Shown in pieces: positions 44,501-53,237 of a stretch of 64,000 nucleotides of DNA. Source of the stretch: Sulfurovum sp. UBA4779 (lineage in GTDB: Bacteria > Campylobacterota > Campylobacteria > Campylobacterales > Sulfurovaceae); contig DHHF01000006.1 in NCBI GenBank assembly GCA_002403155.1, positions 62,001-126,000 on the forward strand, read 5' to 3'. Under the pieces are notes generated by a model. That model had not been told where the DNA came from and did no database searches. It was given only the letters and a program-made list of their open reading frames with translations. Every line of letters starts with the position of its first letter. The stretch's first letter is position 1. The translations under genes and the position numbers were made by a program.

Positions 44501-44908
44501 TTATTTTATACTTGAAAGATATACCGCAATAGCTTTAATATCTTCATTGCTTACTGCATCCATTTGACTTTTCATGAGTGAGCCCATGCCTGACATATCC
44601 CTGGTGCCTGCCTTGTATGCATTCATGGCTGTGACCAGATAAGCTTCAGATCGTCCCGAAATAATTTCAGATTTGCCAAGTGCTTTGGTTTTACCGTCCT
44701 GCCCGTGACATCCTGTACATTTTGCATAAGCCTCCGGAGCTTTCGGTATTTCTGCTTGAGTATCTTTTCTGGTGGCCAGCGCCTTGATAATAGCCAACTG
44801 CGTTGCTTTTTTTGCTTCAAATGAACTCTTTTTTTCATGTTCGCTGCCTGATAATTTTGAAAAAAATAGTATCAATACAAAACATAAACACTGTACTGTT
44901 TTTTTCAT
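44501..44908 (-). CDS. Small c-type cytochrome
   Basis: A 135-residue exported mono-haem cytochrome. The signal peptide is residues 1-21. A Lys/Ala-rich segment follows, then the haem site CTGCH at 64-68. The likely axial Met is in the cluster MSGMGSLMKSQM. The end, IKAIAVYLSSIK, is the typical terminal helix. It is the last gene after moaA-queE-queD. It might accept electrons from the bc1 complex or from FccB; neither is shown. Confidence 0.9.
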   Translation of the reverse strand: MKKTVQCLCFVLILFFSKLSGSEHEKKSSFEAKKATQLAIIKALATRKDTQAEIPKAPEAYAKCTGCHGQDGKTKALGKSEIISGRSEAYLVTAMNAYKAGTRDMSGMGSLMKSQMDAVSNEDIKAIAVYLSSIK

Positions 44909-44935
44909 TGCCCGTATTTTTAAATTAATGACATG

Positions 44936-45517
44936 CTAAATTTTCTTCGGGTTTTGAATAAATTTATGCTGTAAGAGCTTTCTCCACAATGCCTGATCGC
45001 TCCATTCGTTTTGTATCTGTTTTGAAAAAACAATCTCTTCTAGTACTATTGTCCCCATCAGCTCACTGTGGGCATCTTCTCTAAAACTTTGGGCATAGCC
45101 TGTTTCCGTTTCATGCACAATAATGCTATGCAGCCTCACATCCCTTTCGCCGTTCACCATTACCGTGCATGCCAAAATACGTTCGACTATCAGATAAATA
45201 ACACGCGAAAACTGTTCCGCCGAAGGTGAAACGGGAAGCTCTATCCAACGTTTGCTGTGCTTTTTCATATCAGACCTGTAACCCTCATCATCTTTAGACC
45301 AAAGCGTTATTGTATGATCAAAGGAATCGATCATTTCTTTTATATATTGTTTGGTGAGGCCAAAATCATAAACCATTTGCCCATTATCAAGATAATTTGA
45401 CTCAAGCAATACTTCTATTTTATAGGAGTGCCCATGGATATTTTCACTGCATCTTCTGGTAGTGCAATTACGCACAATATGCGCATTTTCAAATTTAAAA
45501 AGTTTCCTTATTAACAT
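44936..45517 (-). CDS. queD: 6-carboxytetrahydropterin synthase
   Basis: Converts dihydroneopterin triphosphate to 6-carboxytetrahydropterin, the first dedicated step to queuosine and 7-deazapurines. The zinc His ligands are His13 (FENAHIV), His28 and His30 (NIHGHSY). Cys18 and Cys23 lie in NCTTRRC; one should be the catalytic Cys, although the Cys-His spacing is one longer than in E. coli QueD. At 193 residues it is longer than the usual 120-140, mainly in the C-terminal half. Directly downstream of queE. Confidence 0.9.
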   Translation of the reverse strand: MLIRKLFKFENAHIVRNCTTRRCSENIHGHSYKIEVLLESNYLDNGQMVYDFGLTKQYIKEMIDSFDHTITLWSKDDEGYRSDMKKHSKRWIELPVSPSAEQFSRVIYLIVERILACTVMVNGERDVRLHSIIVHETETGYAQSFREDAHSELMGTIVLEEIVFSKQIQNEWSDQALWRKLLQHKFIQNPKKI

Positions 45518-45598
45518 ATTGCTATCCTTAATAAGAGTAAGTTTGCCTGATCTTAGCAGGACTACCTAAATTTAAGATAAAATGGCCTAACAATATTT

Positions 45599-46357
45599 TT
45601 ATACCCCTTGTGTTGTATCAAAAACACGTATATGCAGCCTATCGCTATATCTGAAATTATGTGTCATACAAAATGAAAAAACAGATTGGTCATTTTTTTC
45701 AATCGTCTCCCTGCTTTCACCAACAGGCATACAGTATACGTCAATATTTGGTAATATCTCTTTAATTGCCTTTATTTCATCAAATGCAGTTGTTTCTATC
45801 AGCCGCGCATCAATAGTAAATTTTAAAAACGACTCTTTTGCACAGGAAGCAATCAATTTTAAAGCCGAAGGATTAATGCGTTTTTTTTTGTCTTCACCGC
45901 TATTAGACAGTTTTACAGAAAGCGCAAAAATACAGTTTGCATAAGCAGGATATCTTTTAAAATCTATTTCTATAGTGCCGTTGGTTTCAAATGTTACCGG
46001 AATATTTTGTGAAACCAACCATTCAATCACCCCATAAAAAACTTTATCCTCACAATACAACAGCGGCTCACCACCTGTAACAACCACATGGGGCAGATAC
46101 CCGATCTTTTGAAATTCGTTTTCAAGTTTTGCTATCAATGCTTGGCTATGCTTTACCTTTTGCCATTGGCTTGCAAAACGTGCATCCACTGCAAAATAGG
46201 TGTCGCACCCGTATTTTACTTCATCGTCTGCTTGATAACGGGCGCCAAAACCGGCACAACGAAGATTACATCCCCCCGTCCTTAAAAAATAGGAGGGAAC
46301 GCCGGCATATTTCCCTTCTCCTTGGATGGAAAAAAATTGTTCAGTCAGATAAAACAA
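45599..46357 (-). CDS. queE: 7-carboxy-7-deazaguanine synthase with displaced cluster cysteine
   Basis: A 252-residue radical SAM enzyme that makes the 7-deazaguanine ring from the QueD product. It has the family N terminus LTEQFFSIQGEGKYAGVPS, FLRTGGCNLRC and VVVTGGEPLL. The cluster motif is not the classic CX3CX2C: Cys30 and Cys34 are followed by Cys51 (YGCDTYF), giving CX3CX16C. The start fits, and queD lies 81 bp downstream. queC is absent from the window. Confidence 0.92.
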   Translation of the reverse strand: MFYLTEQFFSIQGEGKYAGVPSYFLRTGGCNLRCAGFGARYQADDEVKYGCDTYFAVDARFASQWQKVKHSQALIAKLENEFQKIGYLPHVVVTGGEPLLYCEDKVFYGVIEWLVSQNIPVTFETNGTIEIDFKRYPAYANCIFALSVKLSNSGEDKKKRINPSALKLIASCAKESFLKFTIDARLIETTAFDEIKAIKEILPNIDVYCMPVGESRETIEKNDQSVFSFCMTHNFRYSDRLHIRVFDTTQGV

Positions 46358-46389
46358 AAATATCCTTTATGAGTAATTTTTACGAACAA

Positions 46390-47367
46390 TTATCCTCCTG
46401 TTTCATAAAACGCACGCGAAGAAGTTTCCTGGGCTTTTCCGCTCTCTTCTTCGTTCCATCTGTTTTCTTTCGGTTTATCCTTAAGCACTTGCGAAAGAAC
46501 CTTCGCAGCTTTTTCTATGTCCCCTTCCTTTACTGCCTCGGCAATACTCATAGCCTCATCAAAATAAAGACAAGGAATAAGATTTCCTTCCGCTGTAAGC
46601 CGGATACGGTTACAACTTTCACAAAAATCATGTTTGTGCGGATCAATCAGGCCAAATTCGGTGCCATCTTCCAACATATAATTAAATGATGGGCTTGCCC
46701 CCTCTCTGCCTAATGCTTTAATGGTGTGCCTTTGTTTAATTTTTTCTAAAATTTCTTTGCCGTGCATCCCTCTAAGCGCTTGGTCTGCATGACGATTTTC
46801 CATATATTCTATAAATCGCACCTTAATATTGCGAGCTTTGCAATAATCCAAAATATCTAAAATTTCATCATCATTGATACCTTTGAGCGGTACCATATTG
46901 ATTTTAACCTTAAGTCCGACCTCTAAAGCTTTATCGATTCCTTTCAGTACACGGTCCAGCACATCTTTTCCGGCAATTTTTGCCGCCGTTTCCGGCCTAA
47001 GGGAGTCTAAAGATATATTTGCTCTTTTTAACCCGGCATCTTTGAGACGTTGCGCTGTCTCTAAAAGCAAATAGCCGTTTGTCGTAAGTGCCAGATCGAT
47101 ATCGGGTTTATAATCGCTTATCATCTTAATAAAAGTATCCAAATCTTCTCTCAACAGCGGCTCACCGCCGGTTAATCGAATTTTGGATACCCCTTCATCG
47201 ATGGCCACTTTTACAAATGAAAAAAGCTCCTCGAAAGAAAGCAAATTTTCCTTGGGAACCCATGAAAAAGGTTTCTCCGGCATACAATACTGACACCGAA
47301 AATTACATCGTTCCGTTACAGAAATTCTAAGATAATTTACCGTTCTGCCATATCCGTCAATCAGCAT
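46390..47367 (-). CDS. moaA: GTP 3',8-cyclase of molybdenum cofactor synthesis
   Basis: Radical SAM enzyme of 325 residues. The N-terminal cluster is RCNFRCQYCMP (Cys21, 25, 28), RLTGGEPLLRED follows, a C-terminal cluster is formed by CESCNRIRLT and LIPCLYF, and the chain ends in the catalytically needed Gly-Gly. A TATAAT at 47381-47386 would place the transcript start only about 7 nt before the ATG, so the mRNA may be almost leaderless. It appears to lead moaA-queE-queD-cytochrome c. Confidence 0.96.
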   Translation of the reverse strand: MLIDGYGRTVNYLRISVTERCNFRCQYCMPEKPFSWVPKENLLSFEELFSFVKVAIDEGVSKIRLTGGEPLLREDLDTFIKMISDYKPDIDLALTTNGYLLLETAQRLKDAGLKRANISLDSLRPETAAKIAGKDVLDRVLKGIDKALEVGLKVKINMVPLKGINDDEILDILDYCKARNIKVRFIEYMENRHADQALRGMHGKEILEKIKQRHTIKALGREGASPSFNYMLEDGTEFGLIDPHKHDFCESCNRIRLTAEGNLIPCLYFDEAMSIAEAVKEGDIEKAAKVLSQVLKDKPKENRWNEEESGKAQETSSRAFYETGG

Positions 47368-47380
47368 TTTAATTCCATTT

Positions 47381-47386
47381 ATTATA
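47381..47386 (-). promoter_or_regulatory. -10 box of moaA
   Basis: Perfect TATAAT on the minus strand, 13 bp before the ATG. This spacing implies a very short 5' leader. Confidence 0.5.
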
Positions 47387-47439
47387 ATTTTGCTTAGAGT
47401 ATCAAAATGTAGATAAAAATAAGTTAATACAGATTAAAA

Positions 47440-47491
47440 AAAAAGAATAAAAAAATTATGAGAGAAGCTGTATGGAGAAACCCATACAGCT
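47440..47491 (-). terminator. Terminator of petABC
   Basis: A perfect 10-bp stem (47466-47475 with 47482-47491) with a 6-nt loop lies 14 bp after the petC stop, followed on the minus strand by a T-run. Strong candidate. Confidence 0.88.
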
Positions 47492-47505
47492 ATTGAAAAA
47501 TATTT

Positions 47506-48501
47506 TTAGTGAAGGTCTCTCCACTGAGATTTTTTCCAAAGGTAAGCTAGTACCGTAAATACTACAAAGAATAGTATTACCCATGGCCCGATTGCTTCTC
47601 TGGCAGGTTTGCTTGGATCTCCCACTTCTTCAAGATATGTTTTTACTTTTTCATATCCCTCTTTGTTTAATCCAACTCTAGGCATTGAAGTACCCGCAAG
47701 CTGTGTTTGAGGATTTTCTACAAACGTCTCCATAAAATGCTCAGATCTGGCTCTTATCATAATAGAGAGATCCGGCGGCAATTTACCCATATATGTTTTA
47801 ACCAATTCTTGCTCTTCAAGTACTTTAATCTCATGCGCCAATGCATCTTTTTCATGCTTAAATTCAGGCGTATCACCAAGTTGGGTTGTTTTTGCATATC
47901 TCATAGCATGGCATCTGGCACATGCTTCATCAAATGCCTCTTTTGTTGTTACTTCGCCAGCCATTTTTTCTTGCATATAGGCAACGATATCGGCAATTTG
48001 CTGATCATCCGTAATCATCCCCTTGATTGATCCCATAGGATGTGTCATTGTATCTTCATATTTATGATCAACATTGGATGCCATTGCCGGATCTTTAATA
48101 AGGGCAATCAAATAGTTCTTGTCATACAATGAACCTGCATGGTCAAGATTTGGGGGGATAACGCCTCCCATATTGACGCCTGCACCGTTATGACATCCTA
48201 AACAAGTAGCAAATGCCGCTTCTCCGTTTGCAGCATTACCTTGAAGTTGTGCAATCTTCTCTACATCAGCCCAAAATGCTTTTTTCGCTTCCACTTTTGC
48301 CTGAGCAGCAGCCGTATCAGTTCCTTCTGCTTTCGCTTTCTCTAATGCTGCTTCAGCCCCTTTGATATCTGCAGTCCCGTTATAGATAAACTCTTGGCCT
48401 TCTACGTGTTTATGCATTTGCGAATGTGCAAAAGGCTCAACACCCCAGTACGTTACAAGCGTAAAGAATACAACTACTGCTAATATTTTTAATTCTCTCA
48501 T
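47506..48501 (-). CDS. petC: Cytochrome c subunit of the bc1 complex, di-haem
   Basis: A 331-residue subunit. I start at ATG 48501 with AGAGG nearby; an upstream TTG would overlap petB. A membrane helix is at the N terminus (LKILAVVVFFTLVTYWGV) and another at the C terminus (AIGPWVILFFVVFTVLAYLW). Two haem sites, CLGCH and CARCH, lie between, so this is a di-haem c subunit like those of other Campylobacterota rather than the mono-haem c1 of mitochondria. An Ala/Lys/Glu-rich helix precedes the first haem. It would pass electrons to soluble cytochromes. Confidence 0.93.
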   Translation of the reverse strand: MRELKILAVVVFFTLVTYWGVEPFAHSQMHKHVEGQEFIYNGTADIKGAEAALEKAKAEGTDTAAAQAKVEAKKAFWADVEKIAQLQGNAANGEAAFATCLGCHNGAGVNMGGVIPPNLDHAGSLYDKNYLIALIKDPAMASNVDHKYEDTMTHPMGSIKGMITDDQQIADIVAYMQEKMAGEVTTKEAFDEACARCHAMRYAKTTQLGDTPEFKHEKDALAHEIKVLEEQELVKTYMGKLPPDLSIMIRARSEHFMETFVENPQTQLAGTSMPRVGLNKEGYEKVKTYLEEVGDPSKPAREAIGPWVILFFVVFTVLAYLWKKSQWRDLH

Positions 48502-48514
48502 CCTCTTTGTCTCC

Positions 48515-49729
48515 CTACAGCTTTTTTTCAAATTTTGTAATTACAAACAATGCAGGCCCCAACAAGAGGAACACTACTGCTGCAATCGTTCCCAATGTAT
48601 TAAAGATACCTTCTGGAGGCAATTTACCCAAGATTGTCAATACGATCATATCCACAACAAGAATCCAGAACCATACAAAGAAAAGACCTCTTTTATGCGC
48701 CGGAGCTACATTTGGGCTTCTGTCGATAAACGGAAGGAAGAAAAATGCTGCTTGCGCAATACCAAATGCGATCAAACCCGGATCTTTCGGGAATGGTCTT
48801 AGTATCTCATATGACCACAAGAAATACCACTCAGGATAAATATGTGCCGGTGTTTTAAGCCCATCTGCAGGGTCAAAGTTTACAGGATCCATTGCAAAAT
48901 TAAAATGATAAAAGACCAAATAAAAGAAAAAGATAAAGTAAACACCCATTACAAACACATCTTTACTTAAAAAGACCGGATTAAACGGAATTACTTTTGA
49001 TTCTTTTTTCTTTCCTGCTTTATAAAGTTCTGCTGCTTCTTCAAAATCGATCTCAGCACCTTCTTGGTTATTCACGTGAGGAATACGAAGTGTACCAAAG
49101 TGAAGAACAATAAGGCCGATAATGACCAATGGGATCAACAATACGTGCAACATAAAAAATCTTGTCAAGAATGCATCTCCGGGAACATAATCCCCTCTAA
49201 TCCACTCTACAAGTCCATATGCTTCAAGTGATCCGCCGGAGAATAAGTTCGTAATAACCATACCTGCCCAGTAGCTCATCTGTCCCCATGGCAGCATATA
49301 ACCGGAAAATGCTTCAGCTGAAAAGGCTACAAAAAGGCCCATCCCTGACAACCAAATAAGCTCTCTTCCCTTTTTATATGAACCATAATAGATACCTGTC
49401 AGCATATGAATATAAATGATAAGAAACACTACTGATGCAGCTACCCCATGAATGTGTCTCCACAGCCAGCCATACCCAACTTCGCTCATTATGGTATAGT
49501 TTACGCTGTCAAATGCCAATGTCGCATCTGGCTTGTAATACATCAACAAGAAAATACCGCTAATTAACAGCAATCCAAACGTTGCTGCCAACACCATACC
49601 CATTGCCCACAAGAAATTAATATCTTTCGGAATCCAATACTCTGTAGAGAGTACCCTTTTTAGTGTATTAACAGCTAAACGCTGATCTAGCCATTCATTA
49701 ACACTCTTTGCTTTTTCAAAATGTGCCAT
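48515..49729 (-). CDS. petB: Cytochrome b subunit of the bc1 complex
   Basis: A 404-residue membrane protein that binds two b haems and both quinone sites. It has the haem-ligand helices (YGWLWRHIHGVAAS and FFMLHVLLIPLVIIG), the segment SGYMLPWGQMSYWAG, and the Qo-site motif PEWYFLW. It is full length, fusing the parts separate in b6f complexes. Flanked by petA 16 bp upstream and petC 13 bp downstream. Confidence 0.96.
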   Translation of the reverse strand: MAHFEKAKSVNEWLDQRLAVNTLKRVLSTEYWIPKDINFLWAMGMVLAATFGLLLISGIFLLMYYKPDATLAFDSVNYTIMSEVGYGWLWRHIHGVAASVVFLIIYIHMLTGIYYGSYKKGRELIWLSGMGLFVAFSAEAFSGYMLPWGQMSYWAGMVITNLFSGGSLEAYGLVEWIRGDYVPGDAFLTRFFMLHVLLIPLVIIGLIVLHFGTLRIPHVNNQEGAEIDFEEAAELYKAGKKKESKVIPFNPVFLSKDVFVMGVYFIFFFYLVFYHFNFAMDPVNFDPADGLKTPAHIYPEWYFLWSYEILRPFPKDPGLIAFGIAQAAFFFLPFIDRSPNVAPAHKRGLFFVWFWILVVDMIVLTILGKLPPEGIFNTLGTIAAVVFLLLGPALFVITKFEKKL

Positions 49730-49745
49730 ATTTTACTCTCCTTCC

Positions 49746-50258
49746 CTATGCCGTTATGCCGGCATCTAACATTTTTTGATACTCAGGCCCTGCTTCACCA
49801 AGCACCAGTTTAGTCCCCTCTATTTTAAACGGAGGAATTTCAAGCGGACTTGGCGGCGGACCGAATATTTGATGTCCGCTTGTATCAAATTGCCCTCCAT
49901 GACAAGCACAATGGAACATTTTCTTCTCAGGCAAATAAGCCGGAATACATCCTAGGTGTGTACATAGTCCGATAGACATATGGTATCTGTCTTCACCTAT
50001 CACTACATCTCTATCGTCCGGTTTCATATCTTTTGATTTTTTCAATATAAAGATAGGCTTCCCTCTCCATTTCTCTATATTGAGCACATTCTCCTGCGCT
50101 GCGCTTAAATCAATTGTTGTAAAGCCTGCTGCTTTTACGCTTGGCAATGGATCCCAGCTGCGTTTCATTGCATATAGTGCACCAAGTCCACCAAGTGCAG
50201 TAAAACCACCGAGAGCCATTCCCATAAAGTCTCTACGACCTTGTACGTCTTTTCCCAT
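49746..50258 (-). CDS. petA: Rieske iron-sulfur subunit of the bc1 complex
   Basis: A 170-residue protein starting at ATG 50258, with AAAGGAAAG upstream. Its N terminus has a twin-arginine type signal anchor (GRRDFMGMALGGFTALG). The [2Fe-2S] ligands are in CTHLGC and CACHGG, and the Gly-Pro-Pro-Pro-x-Pro loop (GPPPSPL) follows. It takes one electron from quinol and hands it to the c subunit. Confidence 0.96.
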   Translation of the reverse strand: MGKDVQGRRDFMGMALGGFTALGGLGALYAMKRSWDPLPSVKAAGFTTIDLSAAQENVLNIEKWRGKPIFILKKSKDMKPDDRDVVIGEDRYHMSIGLCTHLGCIPAYLPEKKMFHCACHGGQFDTSGHQIFGPPPSPLEIPPFKIEGTKLVLGEAGPEYQKMLDAGITA

Positions 50259-50288
50259 ACTCTTTCCTTTATAAAATTTGAATAGCAT

Positions 50289-50294
50289 ATTATA
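50289..50294 (-). promoter_or_regulatory. -10 box of petABC
   Basis: Perfect TATAAT on the minus strand about 31 bp before the petA start. Confidence 0.6.
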
Positions 50295-50306
50295 GAGCGT
50301 TTATTA

Positions 50307-51170
50307 TTAAAAAATTATCTTATTTATTATGTTTCTTGCAATTGTGGGGGTATTTTTAGGAAGGTGGTGTATTTTTGTATCAGCCCTTTCAAATTTTTCA
50401 TAGATTTTTTTATCTAAATTATCAATTATGCTTATGTTATTCAGAGACAAATAGTCCGAAATATAACTGCCTGTTTTATTTAAATCAAGATAAATTACTT
50501 CTGCGCCTGCTGCTTTAGCCTCCAATGCTGTTTGAAAAGAAGCTGTCACCACTCGGCTAGATGTACGCACCATATTTGCATACTCTTCGGCTTCATGCAC
50601 TTTAAAAAAAATTTTTGCCAACTCTTCTTCATACTTGACAAAAAAATAATGTCCCATCAGCAATTCCATAAGATTTTCTTTAAAAAAATCCCGATAAGAC
50701 AATATAATCTTATCATAATCTGCATCTCCGAAAAAGAAAAGTGTTCTATCGATTTTTTGCAGCGGCTCAAAATAAACATCATCGATAATCACCGAGGAAA
50801 GGCAGGATGCATCCTCGCAACAAAGCCTCAGCATTGTTTCAGTATATCGCTGTTTATCCTCGGCATTCAGCTCAAAACGAAACACTGCTTTATAGTCTGC
50901 ACAGTATTTTTGAAGTCTTCCTTTGTCATCTTCAGGTGAATCGATAATCAAACTGTCACCGATTTGCGCAAGTATATCAATATCTTGGATGGTTTCAATC
51001 GTAACGGCATCATTAATACCAAACTCCTTCACAAACAATCCTGCACGAAAATCATTGACAAGCAATTTTCCTTCCATTCCCTGATTTTTTAATTCTTTAA
51101 GAAGTGCTGCGGCCCTTTTCATGCGATCAAGCCCTATTTTATGCCCCGTATGTACATAATAATAAAGCAT
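50307..51170 (-). CDS. Hypothetical protein, PseG/GT-B-like N terminus
   Basis: A 287-residue cytoplasmic protein. The first 45 residues (HTGHKIGLDRMKRAAALL, then GKLLVNDF) resemble the start of PseG-like GT-B nucleotide-sugar hydrolases and related glycosyltransferases, with a His-x-x-Gly-x-x-R pattern. Later segments (SSVIIDDVYF, TSSRVVTASFQTALEAKAAG) fit a two-Rossmann layout with a donor-site loop. No catalytic residue is certain. Its ATG overlaps the mnmG stop by one base (TAATG), so it is co-translated with mnmG. Confidence 0.7.
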   Translation of the reverse strand: MLYYYVHTGHKIGLDRMKRAAALLKELKNQGMEGKLLVNDFRAGLFVKEFGINDAVTIETIQDIDILAQIGDSLIIDSPEDDKGRLQKYCADYKAVFRFELNAEDKQRYTETMLRLCCEDASCLSSVIIDDVYFEPLQKIDRTLFFFGDADYDKIILSYRDFFKENLMELLMGHYFFVKYEEELAKIFFKVHEAEEYANMVRTSSRVVTASFQTALEAKAAGAEVIYLDLNKTGSYISDYLSLNNISIIDNLDKKIYEKFERADTKIHHLPKNTPTIARNIINKIIF

Positions 51171-53041
51171 TATTGTTTCCCTTTTTGACTTATTTTGATA
51201 TAAATATGAATAATTTCAATCGCAGCAGGGGTTACACCCGAAATTTGAGATGCTTCAAAAAGAGTCGGGGGTGTAGATTTTTCTAATTTTTCTACTATTT
51301 CATTGCTCAATCCTGAAACTTTGCGATAGGAAAATTCTTCAGGAATTTTGATTTTAAGCATATCTTCCATTTTGTTTATCTGATCTTGCTGCTTTTCAAT
51401 ATATCGGTTATATTTAGCTTCTATAAGTATCTGCTCTATTACCTCATCATTATATTTGTCAAATTCAGGCAAAAGCATAACAAGTTTTTCTCTGTTAAAA
51501 TCTCCGCGGCCGACCACATCTATCCAGCATGTCCTGTCATTGATCTTTTCTGCACCAATCTCTTGCAGTCTGGCTAAAAAATCTTTTGTGGGCGTTACAT
51601 AGTTGTGCCGCATAAAATCAAGTGCCTCTTGGATATTGCTGCGCTTTTCTTCCACTTTTTGCATGCTTTTGTTATCTAGCAAGCCCAATGCCCGGCCATA
51701 ATGCGAAAGTCTTAGATCGGCATTGTCTTCTCTGAGCAATAAACGATACTCGGCACGCGAAGTAAACATTCTGTAAGGCTCTTTGGTGCCTTTTGTCACC
51801 AAATCATCGATCAGCACACCTATATAAGCTTCATCCCGTCTCAGAACAAAAGGTTCTTTGTTTTGCAAACTCAATACCGCATTGATGCCGGCCATCAATC
51901 CTTGTGCCGCGGCCTCTTCATAACCTGTTGTGCCATTAATTTGGCCTGCACAGTAAAGCCCTTTTATTTTTTTTGTCTCCAACGTATGCTTAAGGTCGGT
52001 AGGCTGAATATAATCATACTCAATTGCATATCCGTAACGTACGATTTTTGCATTTTCCATGCCTTTCACTGAACGTATCATATCCAGCTGCACATCGGTA
52101 GGCAAAGAGGTACTCATGCCGTTGATATAATACTCCGTCTCTTCGATGGTTTGCGGTTCTACAAAAATCTGATGCCTTGGCCTGTCTCTAAAACGATTAA
52201 TTTTATCTTCGATACTTGGACAATATCTCGGACCCACCCCCTCTATCTGCCCCGAAAAAAGCGGTGCCCTGTAGAAGTTGCTTTCTATAATTTCATGTGT
52301 TTTTTCATTTGTATAGGCGATATAACACGGGAGCTGTTTGGGATGAAATGTGTTTCTGTCTGTACGGAACGAAAAAGGAAGAGGCGGCATATCGCCCGGT
52401 TGTACCTCCATTTGGGATACATCAACGCTTTTGGCATCTATACGGGCACAAGTACCTGTTTTGAGCCGTCCGATATTAAGGCCCAAACCTCTTAAGTATT
52501 CTGCGAGCTTCACTGATGCAAATTCACCTTGCCTGCCTGCTGTTTGTTGCTTTTCACCGATATGGATCAAGCCGTTTAAAAATGTTCCTGAGGCAATGAT
52601 TACTTTAGGTGCCATATATCTATTGCCCAGTTGTGTGATCACACCTTTTGTCTCATTGTTTTCGACAATAAGCTCTTCGGCAATCTCCTGCTTGAGGTCT
52701 AAATTTTTTGTATTTAAAACTACGTTGCGCATATAGATACGGTATCTATCCATATCAATTTGGGCTCTGCTTCCCCTGACCGCCGGGCCTTTTGAAGCAT
52801 TGAGTATACGAAATTGTATCCCTGTAGCATCTGTGCACAACCCCATTTCTCCGCCCAATGCATCCAATTCTTTTACCAGGTGCCCTTTGGCCAGTCCACC
52901 TATTGCCGGATTACACGAAGAAGCTCCTATCTGTTCGGCAAGTATCGTAATCAAGAGTGTTTTGGCTCCCATTCGTGCAGAAGCAAGTGCGGCCTCTATC
53001 CCTGCATGGCCGCCGCCGATTACTATGATGTCATAATTCAT
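51170..53041 (-). CDS. mnmG: tRNA uridine 5-carboxymethylaminomethyl modification enzyme MnmG
   Basis: With MnmE it adds carboxymethylaminomethyl or aminomethyl groups to U34 of certain tRNAs. FAD motif IVIGGGHAGIEAALASARMG; further signatures CNPAIGGLAKGHLVKELDALGG-type near residue 45, RTGTCARID-type near 195 (read as KTGTCARID) and the C-terminal HhH-like SGVTPAAIEIIHIY. It has 623 residues from ATG 53041, chosen because GGAG lies 9 nt upstream; a TTG two codons earlier is possible. The ribosome-binding site lies in a hairpin loop. Confidence 0.95.
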   Translation of the reverse strand: MNYDIIVIGGGHAGIEAALASARMGAKTLLITILAEQIGASSCNPAIGGLAKGHLVKELDALGGEMGLCTDATGIQFRILNASKGPAVRGSRAQIDMDRYRIYMRNVVLNTKNLDLKQEIAEELIVENNETKGVITQLGNRYMAPKVIIASGTFLNGLIHIGEKQQTAGRQGEFASVKLAEYLRGLGLNIGRLKTGTCARIDAKSVDVSQMEVQPGDMPPLPFSFRTDRNTFHPKQLPCYIAYTNEKTHEIIESNFYRAPLFSGQIEGVGPRYCPSIEDKINRFRDRPRHQIFVEPQTIEETEYYINGMSTSLPTDVQLDMIRSVKGMENAKIVRYGYAIEYDYIQPTDLKHTLETKKIKGLYCAGQINGTTGYEEAAAQGLMAGINAVLSLQNKEPFVLRRDEAYIGVLIDDLVTKGTKEPYRMFTSRAEYRLLLREDNADLRLSHYGRALGLLDNKSMQKVEEKRSNIQEALDFMRHNYVTPTKDFLARLQEIGAEKINDRTCWIDVVGRGDFNREKLVMLLPEFDKYNDEVIEQILIEAKYNRYIEKQQDQINKMEDMLKIKIPEEFSYRKVSGLSNEIVEKLEKSTPPTLFEASQISGVTPAAIEIIHIYIKISQKGKQ

Positions 53042-53043
53042 TA

Positions 53044-53060
53044 TCAAAACTCCGTTTTGA
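53044..53060 (-). promoter_or_regulatory. Hairpin holding the mnmG ribosome-binding site
   Basis: On the minus strand TCAAAA-CGGAG-TTTTGA places the GGAG in the loop of a 6-bp stem next to the mnmG start. A near-identical inverted copy lies at ribE. Confidence 0.45.
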
Positions 53061-53065
53061 ATTTA

Positions 53066-53184
53066 AGAATAAGGAATGAGGAATGAGGAATTTCTGTATG
53101 CATTGCCAACAGTGCTATATATTCATAGCGTTACAAAGTACCGCATACTTACGCTCCTAACTCCTACTTCCTAACTCCTAACCC
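53066..53184. repeat. Imperfect heptad-repeat inverted pair between mnmG and ribE
   Basis: The left arm (53066-53091) is purine-rich with tandem GAGGAAT units. The right arm (53153-53184) is pyrimidine-rich with tandem CTAACTC-like units. Read against each other they are about 70-75% complementary by eye, so a long imperfect hairpin is possible. The middle 60 bp show no gene. Confidence 0.5.
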
Positions 53185-53192
53185 AATTTTGT

Positions 53193-53198
53193 TATAAT
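53193..53198 (+). promoter_or_regulatory. -10 box of ribE
   Basis: Perfect TATAAT upstream of the 21-codon leader frame and ribE. Confidence 0.6.
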
Positions 53199-53237
53199 TA
53201 ACGCAATTATATCCAAATTCCATAAGGGACGTTTATC

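Noticed and set aside
45518..45598. PreQ1 riboswitch before queD
   Set aside because: The spacer has no preQ1-type hairpin and A-rich tail; only a normal AAGGA site is seen.
46129..46689. 186-codon plus-strand frame across queE and moaA
   Set aside because: It covers the opposite strand of two clear enzymes and has no family features or start signal.
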